The notes below the pieces were generated by a model that searched no databases, was not told the DNA's origin, and worked only from the letters and a program-made list of their open reading frames with translations. Shown here piece by piece: positions 1 through 5,859 of a stretch of DNA of 6,948 nt. Position 1 is the stretch's first letter; each line of letters starts with the position of its first letter. The stretch is from Nocardioidaceae bacterium. GTDB lineage: Bacteria; Actinomycetota; Actinomycetes; Propionibacteriales; Nocardioidaceae. A program made the position numbers and the translations under genes. The stretch is from the NCBI GenBank assembly GCA_020438665.1, contig JAGQUE010000504.1:1-6948 (forward strand), read 5' to 3'.

Positions 1-707
1 TTCATCGGACCCGGGTGGTCCGACAGCGTCATCCGGACGATCCCGTCGGTCGGGTCGTGGACATAGCAGATCGAGCGGGTCTGGCTGCCGTCGCCGGCGA
101 CGGTGACGGGGTGGCCGAGCAGCGCCTGGCGGATGAAGTTGGGGATCGCACGGCCGTCGTTGGGTCGCATCCGGGGACCGAAGGTGTTGAAGATCCGGAC
201 GATGCCGGTGTCCATGCCGTGGGTGGAGCGGTAGGCCATCGTCATGGCCTCGGAGAAACGCTTGGCCTCGTCATAGACCCCGCGCGGCCCCACCGGGTTG
301 ACGTGGCCCCAGTAGTCCTCGGGCTGCGGGTGCACCTGAGGGTCGCCATAGACCTCGGAGGTCGACGCGAGGATGAAGCGGGCCCCCTTCTCGCGGGCCA
401 CCCCCAGGGCGTGCAGCGTGCCGATCGAGCCCACCTTCATGGTGTGGATCGGGAGCCGCAGATAGTCGATCGGTGAGGCCGGCGACGCGAAGTGGAGCAC
501 CGCGTCGACGTCGCCGACCACGTGGACATAGTCGGTGACGTCGGTGCGGATCAGCCGGAAGTTGTCCTCCGGAGCCAGGTGGGCGACGTTGGCGGGCGAC
601 CCGGTGAGGAAGTTGTCGAGGCAGACGACCTCGTGGCCGTCCCGGACGAACCGCTCACACAGGTGGGACCCGAGGAACCCCGCGCCGCCCGTGACGACGA
701 CGCGCAT
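1..707 (-). CDS. UDP-glucuronate decarboxylase-like SDR, partial (C-terminus outside window)
   Basis: The 235 visible residues form an extended short-chain dehydrogenase/reductase that acts on nucleotide sugars in the cytoplasm. The N-terminus carries the Rossmann NAD-binding motif GGAGFLGS (residues 7-14), and D31 lies where the NAD ribose is normally bound. The catalytic set is T116-S117-E118 followed by Y145-x3-K149 (YDEAK). The TSEVYGDP...HPQPE.YWG.VNP.GPR context and the following NTFGPRMR and GDGSQTRS blocks are characteristic of UDP-glucuronate decarboxylase (UDP-xylose synthase) and ArnA-type decarboxylases, where the Ser-Glu pair takes part in decarboxylation. The usual length is about 310-320 residues, so roughly the last quarter is missing, including a late Arg that would test the assignment. 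The ATG overlaps the stop of the DUF3068 gene (TGATG) and has no visible Shine-Dalgarno sequence, so translation is probably coupled. dTDP-glucose 4,6-dehydratase or a UDP-glucose epimerase are less likely alternatives. Confidence 0.86.
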   Translation of the reverse strand, partial: MRVVVTGGAGFLGSHLCERFVRDGHEVVCLDNFLTGSPANVAHLAPEDNFRLIRTDVTDYVHVVGDVDAVLHFASPASPIDYLRLPIHTMKVGSIGTLHALGVAREKGARFILASTSEVYGDPQVHPQPEDYWGHVNPVGPRGVYDEAKRFSEAMTMAYRSTHGMDTGIVRIFNTFGPRMRPNDGRAIPNFIRQALLGHPVTVAGDGSQTRSICYVHDPTDGIVRMTLSDHPGPM

Positions 708-1669
708 CAGGACGTGGCGGCGGCGACGGGCTCGGACGACTCGTCCGTGGCCTCGTCGGACTTGCGCGACATCAGGACCAGCAGACCGCCGACCACCAGC
801 GCCAGCAGACCACCGACCAGCCCGATCACCGGCAGCACGGCCCGGAGCAGGTGGAGCTGGCCGGACTTGCCCTTGTATTCGTCGACGTTGTCCTGGACCT
901 GGGAGTCGGGGTAGGCCGTCGTGCCCCTGGTCGCGACGACCCTGTCCTCGCCGTTGTAGCGCAGGGTGGTGTTCTGGGTCTGCAGGGACTTGATGATGAC
1001 GCCCGTCTCGGGCTCGACCCAGAAGGTGACGTCGTTGGCGTACCAGTTCTCGGCCGACAGCATCTCGCCGGCGGGCTCACCCAGGACCTTGGACGGCACG
1101 TCGATCGTCTCGGTCATCGTGGGAGGCACGGTCCCGTGGAACTTGTAGGTGCTCAGACCGCCGACCGTCTCCGTGGTGTCGTAGGTCATCGTCATGGTGT
1201 CCTTGAGGTCGTTGTCGAACCACTGGTAGGACGTCTTCTGAGTGTTGAAGGGGAACTTGAACAGCAGGCCCTGATAGGTGATGGGCTCGTCGTTGAGCGT
1301 GGTGTCGCAGCAGTCGACGGCCTCGCCCGTGTTGCGGTCGAACGCCGCGTGCTGGGTCGTCACCGAGAGCTTCTCGCCGGCGCTGTTGGTCGTGACCACC
1401 GCCTGGTCCCAGATCGCCACGTTGTCGCCCTGCTCCTCGGCGGCCTTGACCTGACCGATGGTGCGCAGGTGGGACGTCAGCGTGTCCGTCTGCTCCGAGA
1501 GCGTCGCCTTGTCGAAGTAGGTCATGCCCTCTCCGAGCGACGTGGTGTTGGAGTTCTGGTCCAACGGCACCACGGCCAGCGTCGGGTAGGCGTACCACTT
1601 GACCATGGCGGTCATGGCCAGCAGAAATCCGGCGAACCCGAGCAGCACCAGTCCAACGATGCGGCGCAT
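707..1669 (-). CDS. DUF3068 family membrane-anchored extracytoplasmic protein
   Basis: This 320-residue protein has an N-terminal membrane segment (about residues 4-22), a long extracytoplasmic domain (about 25-275), a second membrane segment (about 277-300) and a short acidic Ser/Glu/Ala cytoplasmic tail. The opening of the outer domain, [11 protein letters not shown] followed by [11 protein letters not shown], matches my recollection of the actinobacterial DUF3068 family, which some databases label PorA-like porin; M. tuberculosis Rv0227c is a relative. No enzymatic motif is visible and the biochemical role is unknown to me. The only two cysteines are adjacent, C120-C121, in an outer-domain [12 protein letters not shown] segment. 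The start is supported by GAGAGGG seven bases upstream of the ATG. The gene lies 84 bases downstream of the methyltransferase on the same strand and its TGA overlaps the ATG of the sugar-nucleotide decarboxylase, which ties it to envelope glycan assembly. Family assignment is fairly secure; function is not. Confidence 0.88.
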   Translation of the reverse strand: MRRIVGLVLLGFAGFLLAMTAMVKWYAYPTLAVVPLDQNSNTTSLGEGMTYFDKATLSEQTDTLTSHLRTIGQVKAAEEQGDNVAIWDQAVVTTNSAGEKLSVTTQHAAFDRNTGEAVDCCDTTLNDEPITYQGLLFKFPFNTQKTSYQWFDNDLKDTMTMTYDTTETVGGLSTYKFHGTVPPTMTETIDVPSKVLGEPAGEMLSAENWYANDVTFWVEPETGVIIKSLQTQNTTLRYNGEDRVVATRGTTAYPDSQVQDNVDEYKGKSGQLHLLRAVLPVIGLVGGLLALVVGGLLVLMSRKSDEATDESSEPVAAATS

Positions 1670-1676
1670 CTTGTAT

Positions 1677-1683
1677 CCCTCTC
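1677..1683 (-). promoter_or_regulatory. Ribosome binding site of the DUF3068 gene
   Basis: The minus strand reads GAGAGGG, followed by seven bases and then the ATG at 1669. This is a good Shine-Dalgarno match at normal spacing and fixes the start. It is notable because several neighbouring genes in the window have no such site. Confidence 0.7.
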
Positions 1684-1688
1684 ATCGG

Positions 1689-1707
1689 ACGGCGCCGGGC
1701 GCGCCGT
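1689..1707 (-). other. GC-rich hairpin between methyltransferase and DUF3068 genes
   Basis: A perfect 7-bp inverted repeat, ACGGCGC (1689-1695) and GCGCCGT (1701-1707), encloses a 5-base loop. It lies in the 84-base gap, 20 bases upstream of the DUF3068 start codon. There is no T-tract after it on the minus strand. It could be a leader structure of the DUF3068 transcript, a partial terminator after the methyltransferase gene, or a chance event in GC-rich DNA. Confidence 0.35.
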
Positions 1708-1724
1708 TTCTCGACCCCGGCGGG

Positions 1725-1730
1725 ATGGTA
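1725..1730 (-). promoter_or_regulatory. Possible -10 element (TACCAT) for the DUF3068-decarboxylase unit
   Basis: The minus strand has TACCAT, matching the actinobacterial TANNNT form, 55 bases upstream of the DUF3068 start. It would give a leader of about 48 bases that contains the 1689-1707 hairpin and the GAGAGGG ribosome site. No convincing -35 element is seen at the matching distance, so this internal promoter is only a candidate; read-through from the methyltransferase gene is the alternative. Confidence 0.25.
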
Positions 1731-1753
1731 GCAGTACCGAGCGGTAATAAGCC

Positions 1754-2512
1754 CTACCTAACGCCGTGTTTACGCCAGGCGATCCAGAGGTTCCAGGTCG
1801 CCACCTCCCGCAGACCCGGCACTTTGAGCATTGGTCTGGACCAGCCCGGCCAGTAGCGCGGGCGCACGTCGAGCACCTCGGCGCCGTCGATGCGCGGCGC
1901 CATCCGCAGAGCGTCGGCGACCGACAGCCGGAACAACGAGGCGTCGACACGGTTCTTGGGATCCTTGCCGTGCTTGCGCCGATAGCGGCGTACGGCGTAC
2001 TCGCCGCCGAGGTAGTGCCACGGCGACGTCTCGTGGCCGCCCCACGGAGACAGCCAGTTGGTGAACGACGCGATCGCCACTCCCCCGGGCCGGGTGACGC
2101 GGACCAGCTCGCGGCACAACACCTCGGGGTCAGGCACGTGCTCGAGCACGTTGGAGGTGAAGGCGACGTCGATGCTGCCGTCGCGGAAGGGCAGCTGCTG
2201 ACCGACACAGGCGACGGCCAGGCTCGCCTCGGTCTGGTGGGCGAAGTCGCCCGCGTCGACGTCGCAGCCGACGTAGGTGGCACCGGCGCCCTCGAAGGCC
2301 TGGGCGAAGTAGAGCGGGCCCGCCCCCACATCGAGCACGAGCTTGCCGGCCAGCGGCCCATAGTCGGCGACCATGGCGACGGAGTCTCGCGCCAGCGCAC
2401 CATAGAAGCGGGCCGGATCGTCCTGCTCGTGCAGGAAGTCGGAGAACAGGCGGGCCGATCGACGCAACCCGGTGGGCGCCGGTCCGCCCCGACCCACCTC
2501 AGACCTGCCCAT
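1754..2512 (-). CDS. Class I SAM-dependent methyltransferase (Methyltransf_11 type)
   Basis: The 252-residue protein is a cytoplasmic methyltransferase with the Rossmann-like SAM fold. Motif I is LDVGAGPLYF (residues 60-69), the acidic end of strand 2 is GCDVD (82-86), and LPFRDGSIDVAFTSNVLEHV (107-126) with the RPGG turn (141-144) gives the later motifs of the Methyltransf_11 family. An Arg/Lys-rich segment (175-187) and a Trp/Pro-rich end (WPGWSRP, 221-227) form the less conserved C-terminal part. The acceptor is not readable from sequence; next to a GT4 enzyme it is probably a sugar or glycolipid. The open frame continues upstream to about 3061, but that part is antisense to the glycosyltransferase gene, so I chose the ATG at 2512. 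That ATG has no Shine-Dalgarno site but has TATGCT eight bases upstream, fitting a leaderless start. M. tuberculosis Rv0224c, remembered as a similar methyltransferase beside a divergent glycosyltransferase, is a likely relative. Confidence 0.88.
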   Translation of the reverse strand: MGRSEVGRGGPAPTGLRRSARLFSDFLHEQDDPARFYGALARDSVAMVADYGPLAGKLVLDVGAGPLYFAQAFEGAGATYVGCDVDAGDFAHQTEASLAVACVGQQLPFRDGSIDVAFTSNVLEHVPDPEVLCRELVRVTRPGGVAIASFTNWLSPWGGHETSPWHYLGGEYAVRRYRRKHGKDPKNRVDASLFRLSVADALRMAPRIDGAEVLDVRPRYWPGWSRPMLKVPGLREVATWNLWIAWRKHGVR

Positions 2513-2566
2513 GGGCGGGGAGCATAACGGTCGGCCGTCCCGGTCACGGTTGATACCCTCCTGCGG
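2513..2566. promoter_or_regulatory. Compact bidirectional promoter region, probably leaderless on both sides
   Basis: Only 54 bases separate the divergent start codons of the methyltransferase (2512, minus) and the glycosyltransferase (2567, plus). On the minus strand TATGCT (2521-2526) lies eight bases before the ATG; on the plus strand TACCCT (2554-2559) lies seven bases before the ATG. Both match the TANNNT -10 form at the distance expected if transcription begins at or next to the start codon. Neither start has a Shine-Dalgarno sequence. I see no clear TTGACA-like -35 element for either side. With 27 bases between the two hexamers, the two polymerase footprints would overlap. Confidence 0.5.
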
Positions 2567-3829
2567 ATGTCGGGCACGGGAGGGTGCCCCGGCACACGCG
2601 TGGAAGGTTGGCCCGTGGACGGTTGGCCTGTGGACGGTTGGCCTGTGGACGATTGGCCCGTGGCTGGTTCGCACGGTCCTGGGCGGCAGGGACAGGCACC
2701 GCAGACACCTGACCTGGCGGGTCGCCGGATCCTCATCCTCAACTGGCGAGACGAGCACCACCCCGAGGCGGGCGGGTCGGAGGTCTATGTCGGCCAGATC
2801 GCCCGCGGCTTCGCCGAGCGGGGCGCGGTCGTCACGATGCTCTGCCCGCGCTACCCCGGGTCGACCGCTCGCGAGACCGTCGACGGCGTCCGTTATCGCC
2901 GTGTCGCCGGCCGGCTGAGCATCTATCTGGCGGTCCCGGTGCTGGCGCTGCTGCGCCGGCTCCCGCGCCACGACCTGGTCATCGAGATCCAGAACGGCGT
3001 GCCGTTCCTGGCCGCCGCCTATGTGCGCAAGCCCGTCGTGGTGGTCGTCCATCATGTCCATCGCGAGCAGTGGAAGATCCTGTTCAAGCCGATGGCAGCA
3101 CGTTTCGGCTGGTGGCTGGAGAGCTCGCTGGCCCCTCGCGTGGCGCGCCGCGCGCCCTATGTGACCGTGTCGGACGCGACACGCCGTGAGCTGGTCGCGC
3201 TGGGCATCGACGCGGAGCGCATCTCGGTGGTCCGCAACGGATCACCGTCGAGCGCCCTGCACGAGCCCGCCGCCCGGTCCGACGTCCCCGAGATCCTCGT
3301 CCTGGGACGGCTGGTGCCCCACAAGCGGGTGGAGATCGCCCTCGAAGCGGCCCAGCGGCTGCGCCACGACCACCCCGGGCTGCGGGTGACGGTCGCCGGC
3401 GAGGGCTGGTGGCACCACCACCTCACCGAGCGGGTCGCCGAGCTCGGTCTGGGGGACGCCGTCACGTTCACCGGGCACGTGAGCGAGGACGAGAAGCACC
3501 GGCTCTACGACAGGGCGTGGGTCCACGCCCTGCCGTCGGTCAAGGAGGGGTGGGGGCTCGTCGTCGTCGAGGCGGGGATGCATCAGACCCCCACCGTCGC
3601 GTTCCGCAGCGCCGGCGGGGTCCAGGAGTCGCTGGTCGACGGCGAGACCGGCCTGCTGGCCGACGACGAGGCCGACTTCACCCATGCCCTCGGCCGGCTG
3701 CTTGACGACCCGGCGCTGCGCGACCGACTCGGCGTGGCCGCCGACAAGCATGCCCGGTCGTTCACGTGGGAGGCGTCGCGGTCGCAGTTCGCCGAGGTGC
3801 TCGCGCGGACCCTGGCAGTCCGCCGTTAG
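2567..3829 (+). CDS. Family 4 glycosyltransferase with repeat-bearing N-terminal extension
   Basis: The 420-residue protein is a GT-B-fold, retaining glycosyltransferase of the GT4 type, expected to use a nucleotide-sugar donor at the inner face of the membrane. The first Rossmann domain starts at about residue 52 (GRRILILNWRD, then the PEAGGSEVY segment at 66-74). The second starts at about 241 with ILVLGRLVPHKR, where R248 and K253 match the usual donor-phosphate contacts. The EX7E motif is E327...E335 within KEGWGLVVVEAG, followed by SAGGVQESLVDGETGLL. No membrane segment is evident. Residues 1-50 are not part of the fold and contain VDGWP repeats (12-36). The ATG is supported by a -10-like TACCCT seven bases upstream; in-frame GTG codons in the repeats (2600 onward) are alternative starts. 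Donor and acceptor are unknown; mannosyl transfer is a guess from the remembered relative Rv0225. The gene diverges from the methyltransferase and converges on the leftward transferase unit. Confidence 0.88.
   Translation: MSGTGGCPGTRVEGWPVDGWPVDGWPVDDWPVAGSHGPGRQGQAPQTPDLAGRRILILNWRDEHHPEAGGSEVYVGQIARGFAERGAVVTMLCPRYPGSTARETVDGVRYRRVAGRLSIYLAVPVLALLRRLPRHDLVIEIQNGVPFLAAAYVRKPVVVVVHHVHREQWKILFKPMAARFGWWLESSLAPRVARRAPYVTVSDATRRELVALGIDAERISVVRNGSPSSALHEPAARSDVPEILVLGRLVPHKRVEIALEAAQRLRHDHPGLRVTVAGEGWWHHHLTERVAELGLGDAVTFTGHVSEDEKHRLYDRAWVHALPSVKEGWGLVVVEAGMHQTPTVAFRSAGGVQESLVDGETGLLADDEADFTHALGRLLDDPALRDRLGVAADKHARSFTWEASRSQFAEVLARTLAVRR
2600..2674 (+). repeat. 15-bp tandem repeat inside the glycosyltransferase gene
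   Basis: Four adjacent 15-base units start at 2600, 2615, 2630 and 2645, with a degenerate fifth at 2660. The consensus is GTGGACGGTTGGCCT; units two and three are identical. They encode VEGWP, VDGWP, VDGWP, VDDWP and VAGSH (residues 12-36). Since the unit is five codons long, copy-number change would keep the frame. Each unit begins with an in-frame GTG. The segment precedes the first Rossmann strand, so it looks like a disordered N-terminal tail. Confidence 0.9.
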
Positions 3830-3862
3830 CCGGGCGACCCCGTCAGGTCGTGGGGACAGACA
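3830..3862. other. Short non-coding gap after the glycosyltransferase
   Basis: The bases between the glycosyltransferase stop and the main hairpin hold no gene. A weak 5-bp stem, CGACC (3835-3839) with GGTCG (3846-3850), could form and might contribute to 3' end formation. Nothing else is recognisable. Confidence 0.3.
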
Positions 3863-3895
3863 ACGACTCCCGGTCCATCAGGATCCGGGAGTCGT
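3863..3895. terminator. Bidirectional terminator-like hairpin between convergent genes
   Basis: A perfect 11-bp inverted repeat, ACGACTCCCGG (3863-3873) and CCGGGAGTCGT (3885-3895), encloses an 11-base loop that can extend the stem by three more pairs (TCC with GGA) around an ATCA tetraloop and a single bulged T. It lies 33 bases after the glycosyltransferase stop and 20 bases after the stop of the leftward 46-codon gene, exactly where both convergent units should end. Neither side has a full T-tract, though the minus-strand exit (TGTCTGT) is T-richer. Hairpins without T-tracts are common at actinobacterial gene ends. Confidence 0.75.
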
Positions 3896-3915
3896 GGGTC
3901 AGCTGCGATGAACGG

Positions 3916-4056
3916 TCACTCAGCGCCGTAGTCGATGAGCGGGGCGTTGCTCTGCTCGGCGGCAGGAGAGAGTGCCTGGGTGCCGACGAAGATCGCCATG
4001 CCGGACATGAAGATGCCGACGAAGAGGGCGATGCCCGACTTGAGGAACACGTTCAC
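3916..4056 (-). CDS. 46-residue single-span membrane protein, unknown function
   Basis: This small frame encodes 46 residues: a short basic-containing start (MNVFLKSG), one hydrophobic segment (about residues 7-27) with glycines at 8, 14, 19 and 25 and a serine at 18, and a polar, acidic C-terminal tail ending in IDYGAE. Topology is probably one transmembrane helix with the tail outside, or an uncleaved signal anchor; a lipobox is absent. The GTG start is supported by GGGAGG eight bases upstream (4065-4070) and by a GTGA overlap with the stop of the 592-codon membrane-protein gene, so translation is very likely coupled. A second GTG two codons in is an alternative. The stop is followed directly by the 3863-3895 hairpin, making this the last gene of its unit. 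I recognise no family. A helper subunit or stabiliser of the polytopic protein is my inference. The small size makes it easy to miss in automated annotation. Confidence 0.72.
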   Translation of the reverse strand: MNVFLKSGIALFVGIFMSGMAIFVGTQALSPAAEQSNAPLIDYGAE

Positions 4057-5831
4057 GGTTGCTGCCTCCCACGACTGGACTTGCCGGCGAAGCATAGCAC
4101 CCGACGGCGGCGTTCCTCGGCATTGCCGACGAGGGCGATGATGAGCCAGATCCCGGCCGCCAGATCGAGGGTGAGCACGGCACCCACGTGGCCGGACACG
4201 GGGAGGGCGCCCGTCACCGGCCCGAGGTCCACGACGCGGATCCAGCGGCCCTCGAACACGACCTCGCCGGCCGGTTCGGTCCCAGGGTCCTGGCCCGCGG
4301 TCGTGAGGTCCTCGACGACGAACCGGACGCCGTGCTGGCGCAGCGCCTCCGGGGTCAGCTCACCCGCCGCGAGGCGCGCCGTCACCCAGGCCGCCTCGGG
4401 GTCCTCGCCGGGAACGACGCCCGCACGCACCTCGAGGTCATCGCGCACGATCGTGCGGCGATCCAGCAACCGGGACCACGGGTCCAGCACGGTCGTCTGG
4501 TCGTTCCAGCTCCAGGCGCGGAACGCGTGCCACGGCAGCACCAGGGCCGCACCCGGGGCCGCCGACTCGTTGACCACCTGCGCCGCGGCTGCATAGTCGT
4601 CGGGCCACCGGTGTGCGACGAGACGGCCGTTGACGCCCCAGGCGAGGTCCGGCAGCACGATCAGCGGGAGCACCGCGCCGCATCCCACCAGGAACGTCGC
4701 CTCGCGCGCCGAGAACGGGCGGGTCAGTCGTTCGAGCGCCGGGCCGACCCCCAGGGAGACGGCGAGCACCCACCACGCCACCCACTTCTGGGCGTCACGC
4801 AGGATCCCGCCGCCGGGGACGTGCCCCGTGGTCCAGACCAGGAGGTCGCGACCGGCCGGGGTCAGGGAGGCGAGGCCCACGAGCAGGCCGACCAGGGCGA
4901 GGCCGGCGACGACCCCGCGTGCGCGGGTGGCGGGCTCGTCCCACCAGGCGCGGGAGCCCGACCAGCCCAGCAGCCCGATCGCGAGCAGGACCAGGCTGCC
5001 GGCGACCGCGACCGGGATGCCCCGGGAGGTGGGGTGGGTCAGCGTGTTCCACAGCCCGCCTCCGGTCGCCAGGGAGACCACGCCGCCCCAGGGCGTGTCC
5101 GGGGAGACGGCGAATGCCGCCACGCCCCGCGGGTCGGTCGACGTGAGCGCATCGGCCAGCGCCCCCGGCAGGACCCAGGTTGCGTTGAACACCACCACCG
5201 AGGCGACCAGGACGACCCGGTCGCGGCTGCGGAACCGCGGCAGCACGATCAACGCCAGTGCCAGTCCACCGGTCAGCACCCCGGCCGTCGGCGCGGCCAC
5301 CGCGCCCGCTGCCACCAGGAGCACCAGCGCCCAGGGCGCGCGTGGCGCCAGCGGCTCGCGGCCGCCGTCGAACCGAATCGCCGCCAACAGGATCCAAGGC
5401 AGCAGGGCGACACCCAGCAGCAGCGACCAGTGGCCCATCGCGAGCCGCTCGGCGGTGTACGGGGTCCAGCCGAACGCCAGCGCCCCGGCGGCGGCCCCGG
5501 GGATGGTCCGCGCCGGAGAGACCCGCCAGGCGCCGAGCACCGCCAGCCCGACGATCGCCAGGAGCAGGACCTGCTGCACCAGCCACATCGGCAGGACGTG
5601 CGACGCCAGGGCGAGGAGCGCGTCCATCGGCACCGCCCGGGGAACCGATCCGTCGGCTCCCCAGGACCGCGCGCTCAGCGCCGGGGCGGAGACGAAGACC
5701 ATGTCGGAGACGAGGGTGTAGCGGCCGGGGCCGAGGGTCGGCGCCATCACCAGCAGCGCCGTCACGACGGCCACGATGCGGGCGAGCCACGAGTCGACGC
5801 CCGGGCGCTCCTCCCGCGCTACGCTCCGCAT
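4053..5831 (-). CDS. Polytopic membrane protein, probable GT-C-type glycosyltransferase (Rv0226c-like)
   Basis: The 592-residue product has about ten or more hydrophobic segments (for example 17-33, 76-100, 111-124, 136-152, 166-197, 205-222, 275-290, 305-322, 350-365, 378-400), a soluble domain (about 402-545), a last membrane helix (about 548-568) and a basic cytoplasmic tail (572-592). After the first helix comes GRYTLVSDMVF, with D43 where GT-C enzymes carry a catalytic acid in the first outer loop. The block TPYTAERLAMGHWSLLLGVALLPW (123-146) and RDAQKW (345-350) recall actinobacterial polyprenyl-phosphate-sugar-dependent transferases. The likely role is sugar transfer to an envelope glycan on the outer face. 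I chose the ATG at 5831 because the longer frame, to 5951, would overlap the divergent flippase; TACGGT six bases upstream suggests a leaderless start. It overlaps the 46-codon gene by four bases. GT-C assignment is inferred; membrane protein status is clear. Confidence 0.75.
   Translation of the reverse strand: MRSVAREERPGVDSWLARIVAVVTALLVMAPTLGPGRYTLVSDMVFVSAPALSARSWGADGSVPRAVPMDALLALASHVLPMWLVQQVLLLAIVGLAVLGAWRVSPARTIPGAAAGALAFGWTPYTAERLAMGHWSLLLGVALLPWILLAAIRFDGGREPLAPRAPWALVLLVAAGAVAAPTAGVLTGGLALALIVLPRFRSRDRVVLVASVVVFNATWVLPGALADALTSTDPRGVAAFAVSPDTPWGGVVSLATGGGLWNTLTHPTSRGIPVAVAGSLVLLAIGLLGWSGSRAWWDEPATRARGVVAGLALVGLLVGLASLTPAGRDLLVWTTGHVPGGGILRDAQKWVAWWVLAVSLGVGPALERLTRPFSAREATFLVGCGAVLPLIVLPDLAWGVNGRLVAHRWPDDYAAAAQVVNESAAPGAALVLPWHAFRAWSWNDQTTVLDPWSRLLDRRTIVRDDLEVRAGVVPGEDPEAAWVTARLAAGELTPEALRQHGVRFVVEDLTTAGQDPGTEPAGEVVFEGRWIRVVDLGPVTGALPVSGHVGAVLTLDLAAGIWLIIALVGNAEERRRRVLCFAGKSSRGRQQP
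4065..4070 (-). promoter_or_regulatory. Ribosome binding site of the 46-codon gene
   Basis: The minus strand reads GGGAGG, eight bases before the GTG at 4056, inside the last codons of the 592-codon gene. It decides the start of the small gene and argues that the frame is truly translated. Confidence 0.7.
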
Positions 5832-5859
5832 GGCTGCACCGTACGACACCACAGACAGG
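5832..5859. promoter_or_regulatory. 28-bp divergent intergenic region with candidate leaderless promoter
   Basis: Only 28 bases separate the divergent starts of the polytopic protein (5831, minus) and the flippase (5860, plus). TACGGT on the minus strand (5838-5843) is a TANNNT hexamer six bases before the ATG at 5831, as expected for a leaderless mRNA. For the flippase, TACGCT (5820-5825, plus) within the first codons of the opposite gene is a weak -10 candidate that would give a leader of about 28 bases. No -35 element is clear on either strand. Confidence 0.4.

Noticed and set aside
851..1747. Long plus-strand open frame antisense to the DUF3068 gene
   Set aside because: Its product is Val/Arg/Gly/His-rich with no recognisable fold, and the minus strand carries a protein with clear membrane segments, family motifs and a ribosome site.
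2600..2674. CRISPR array or mobile-element end
   Set aside because: The repeats are directly adjacent 15-base units without spacers, lie in frame within a coding region, and have no transposase or cas gene nearby.
1612..2742. 376-residue minus-strand frame containing repeated STGQP units
   Set aside because: It is another reading frame of the methyltransferase gene and of the 15-bp repeat; the rest is Arg/Pro/Ser-rich low-complexity sequence typical of shadows in GC-rich DNA.
1754..3061. Longer, 435-residue version of the methyltransferase frame
   Set aside because: The first 183 residues are antisense to the well-supported glycosyltransferase gene, and the methyltransferase fold is complete from the ATG at 2512.
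3766..4596. 276-residue plus-strand frame crossing the terminator hairpin
   Set aside because: It crosses the end of the glycosyltransferase, the hairpin, and both leftward genes, and its composition is Arg/Ser/Thr-rich with no motif.
4630..5721. 363-residue plus-strand frame opposite the polytopic membrane protein
   Set aside because: Its product is Ser/Thr/Arg/Pro-rich without domains, while the minus strand encodes regular membrane helices over the same bases.
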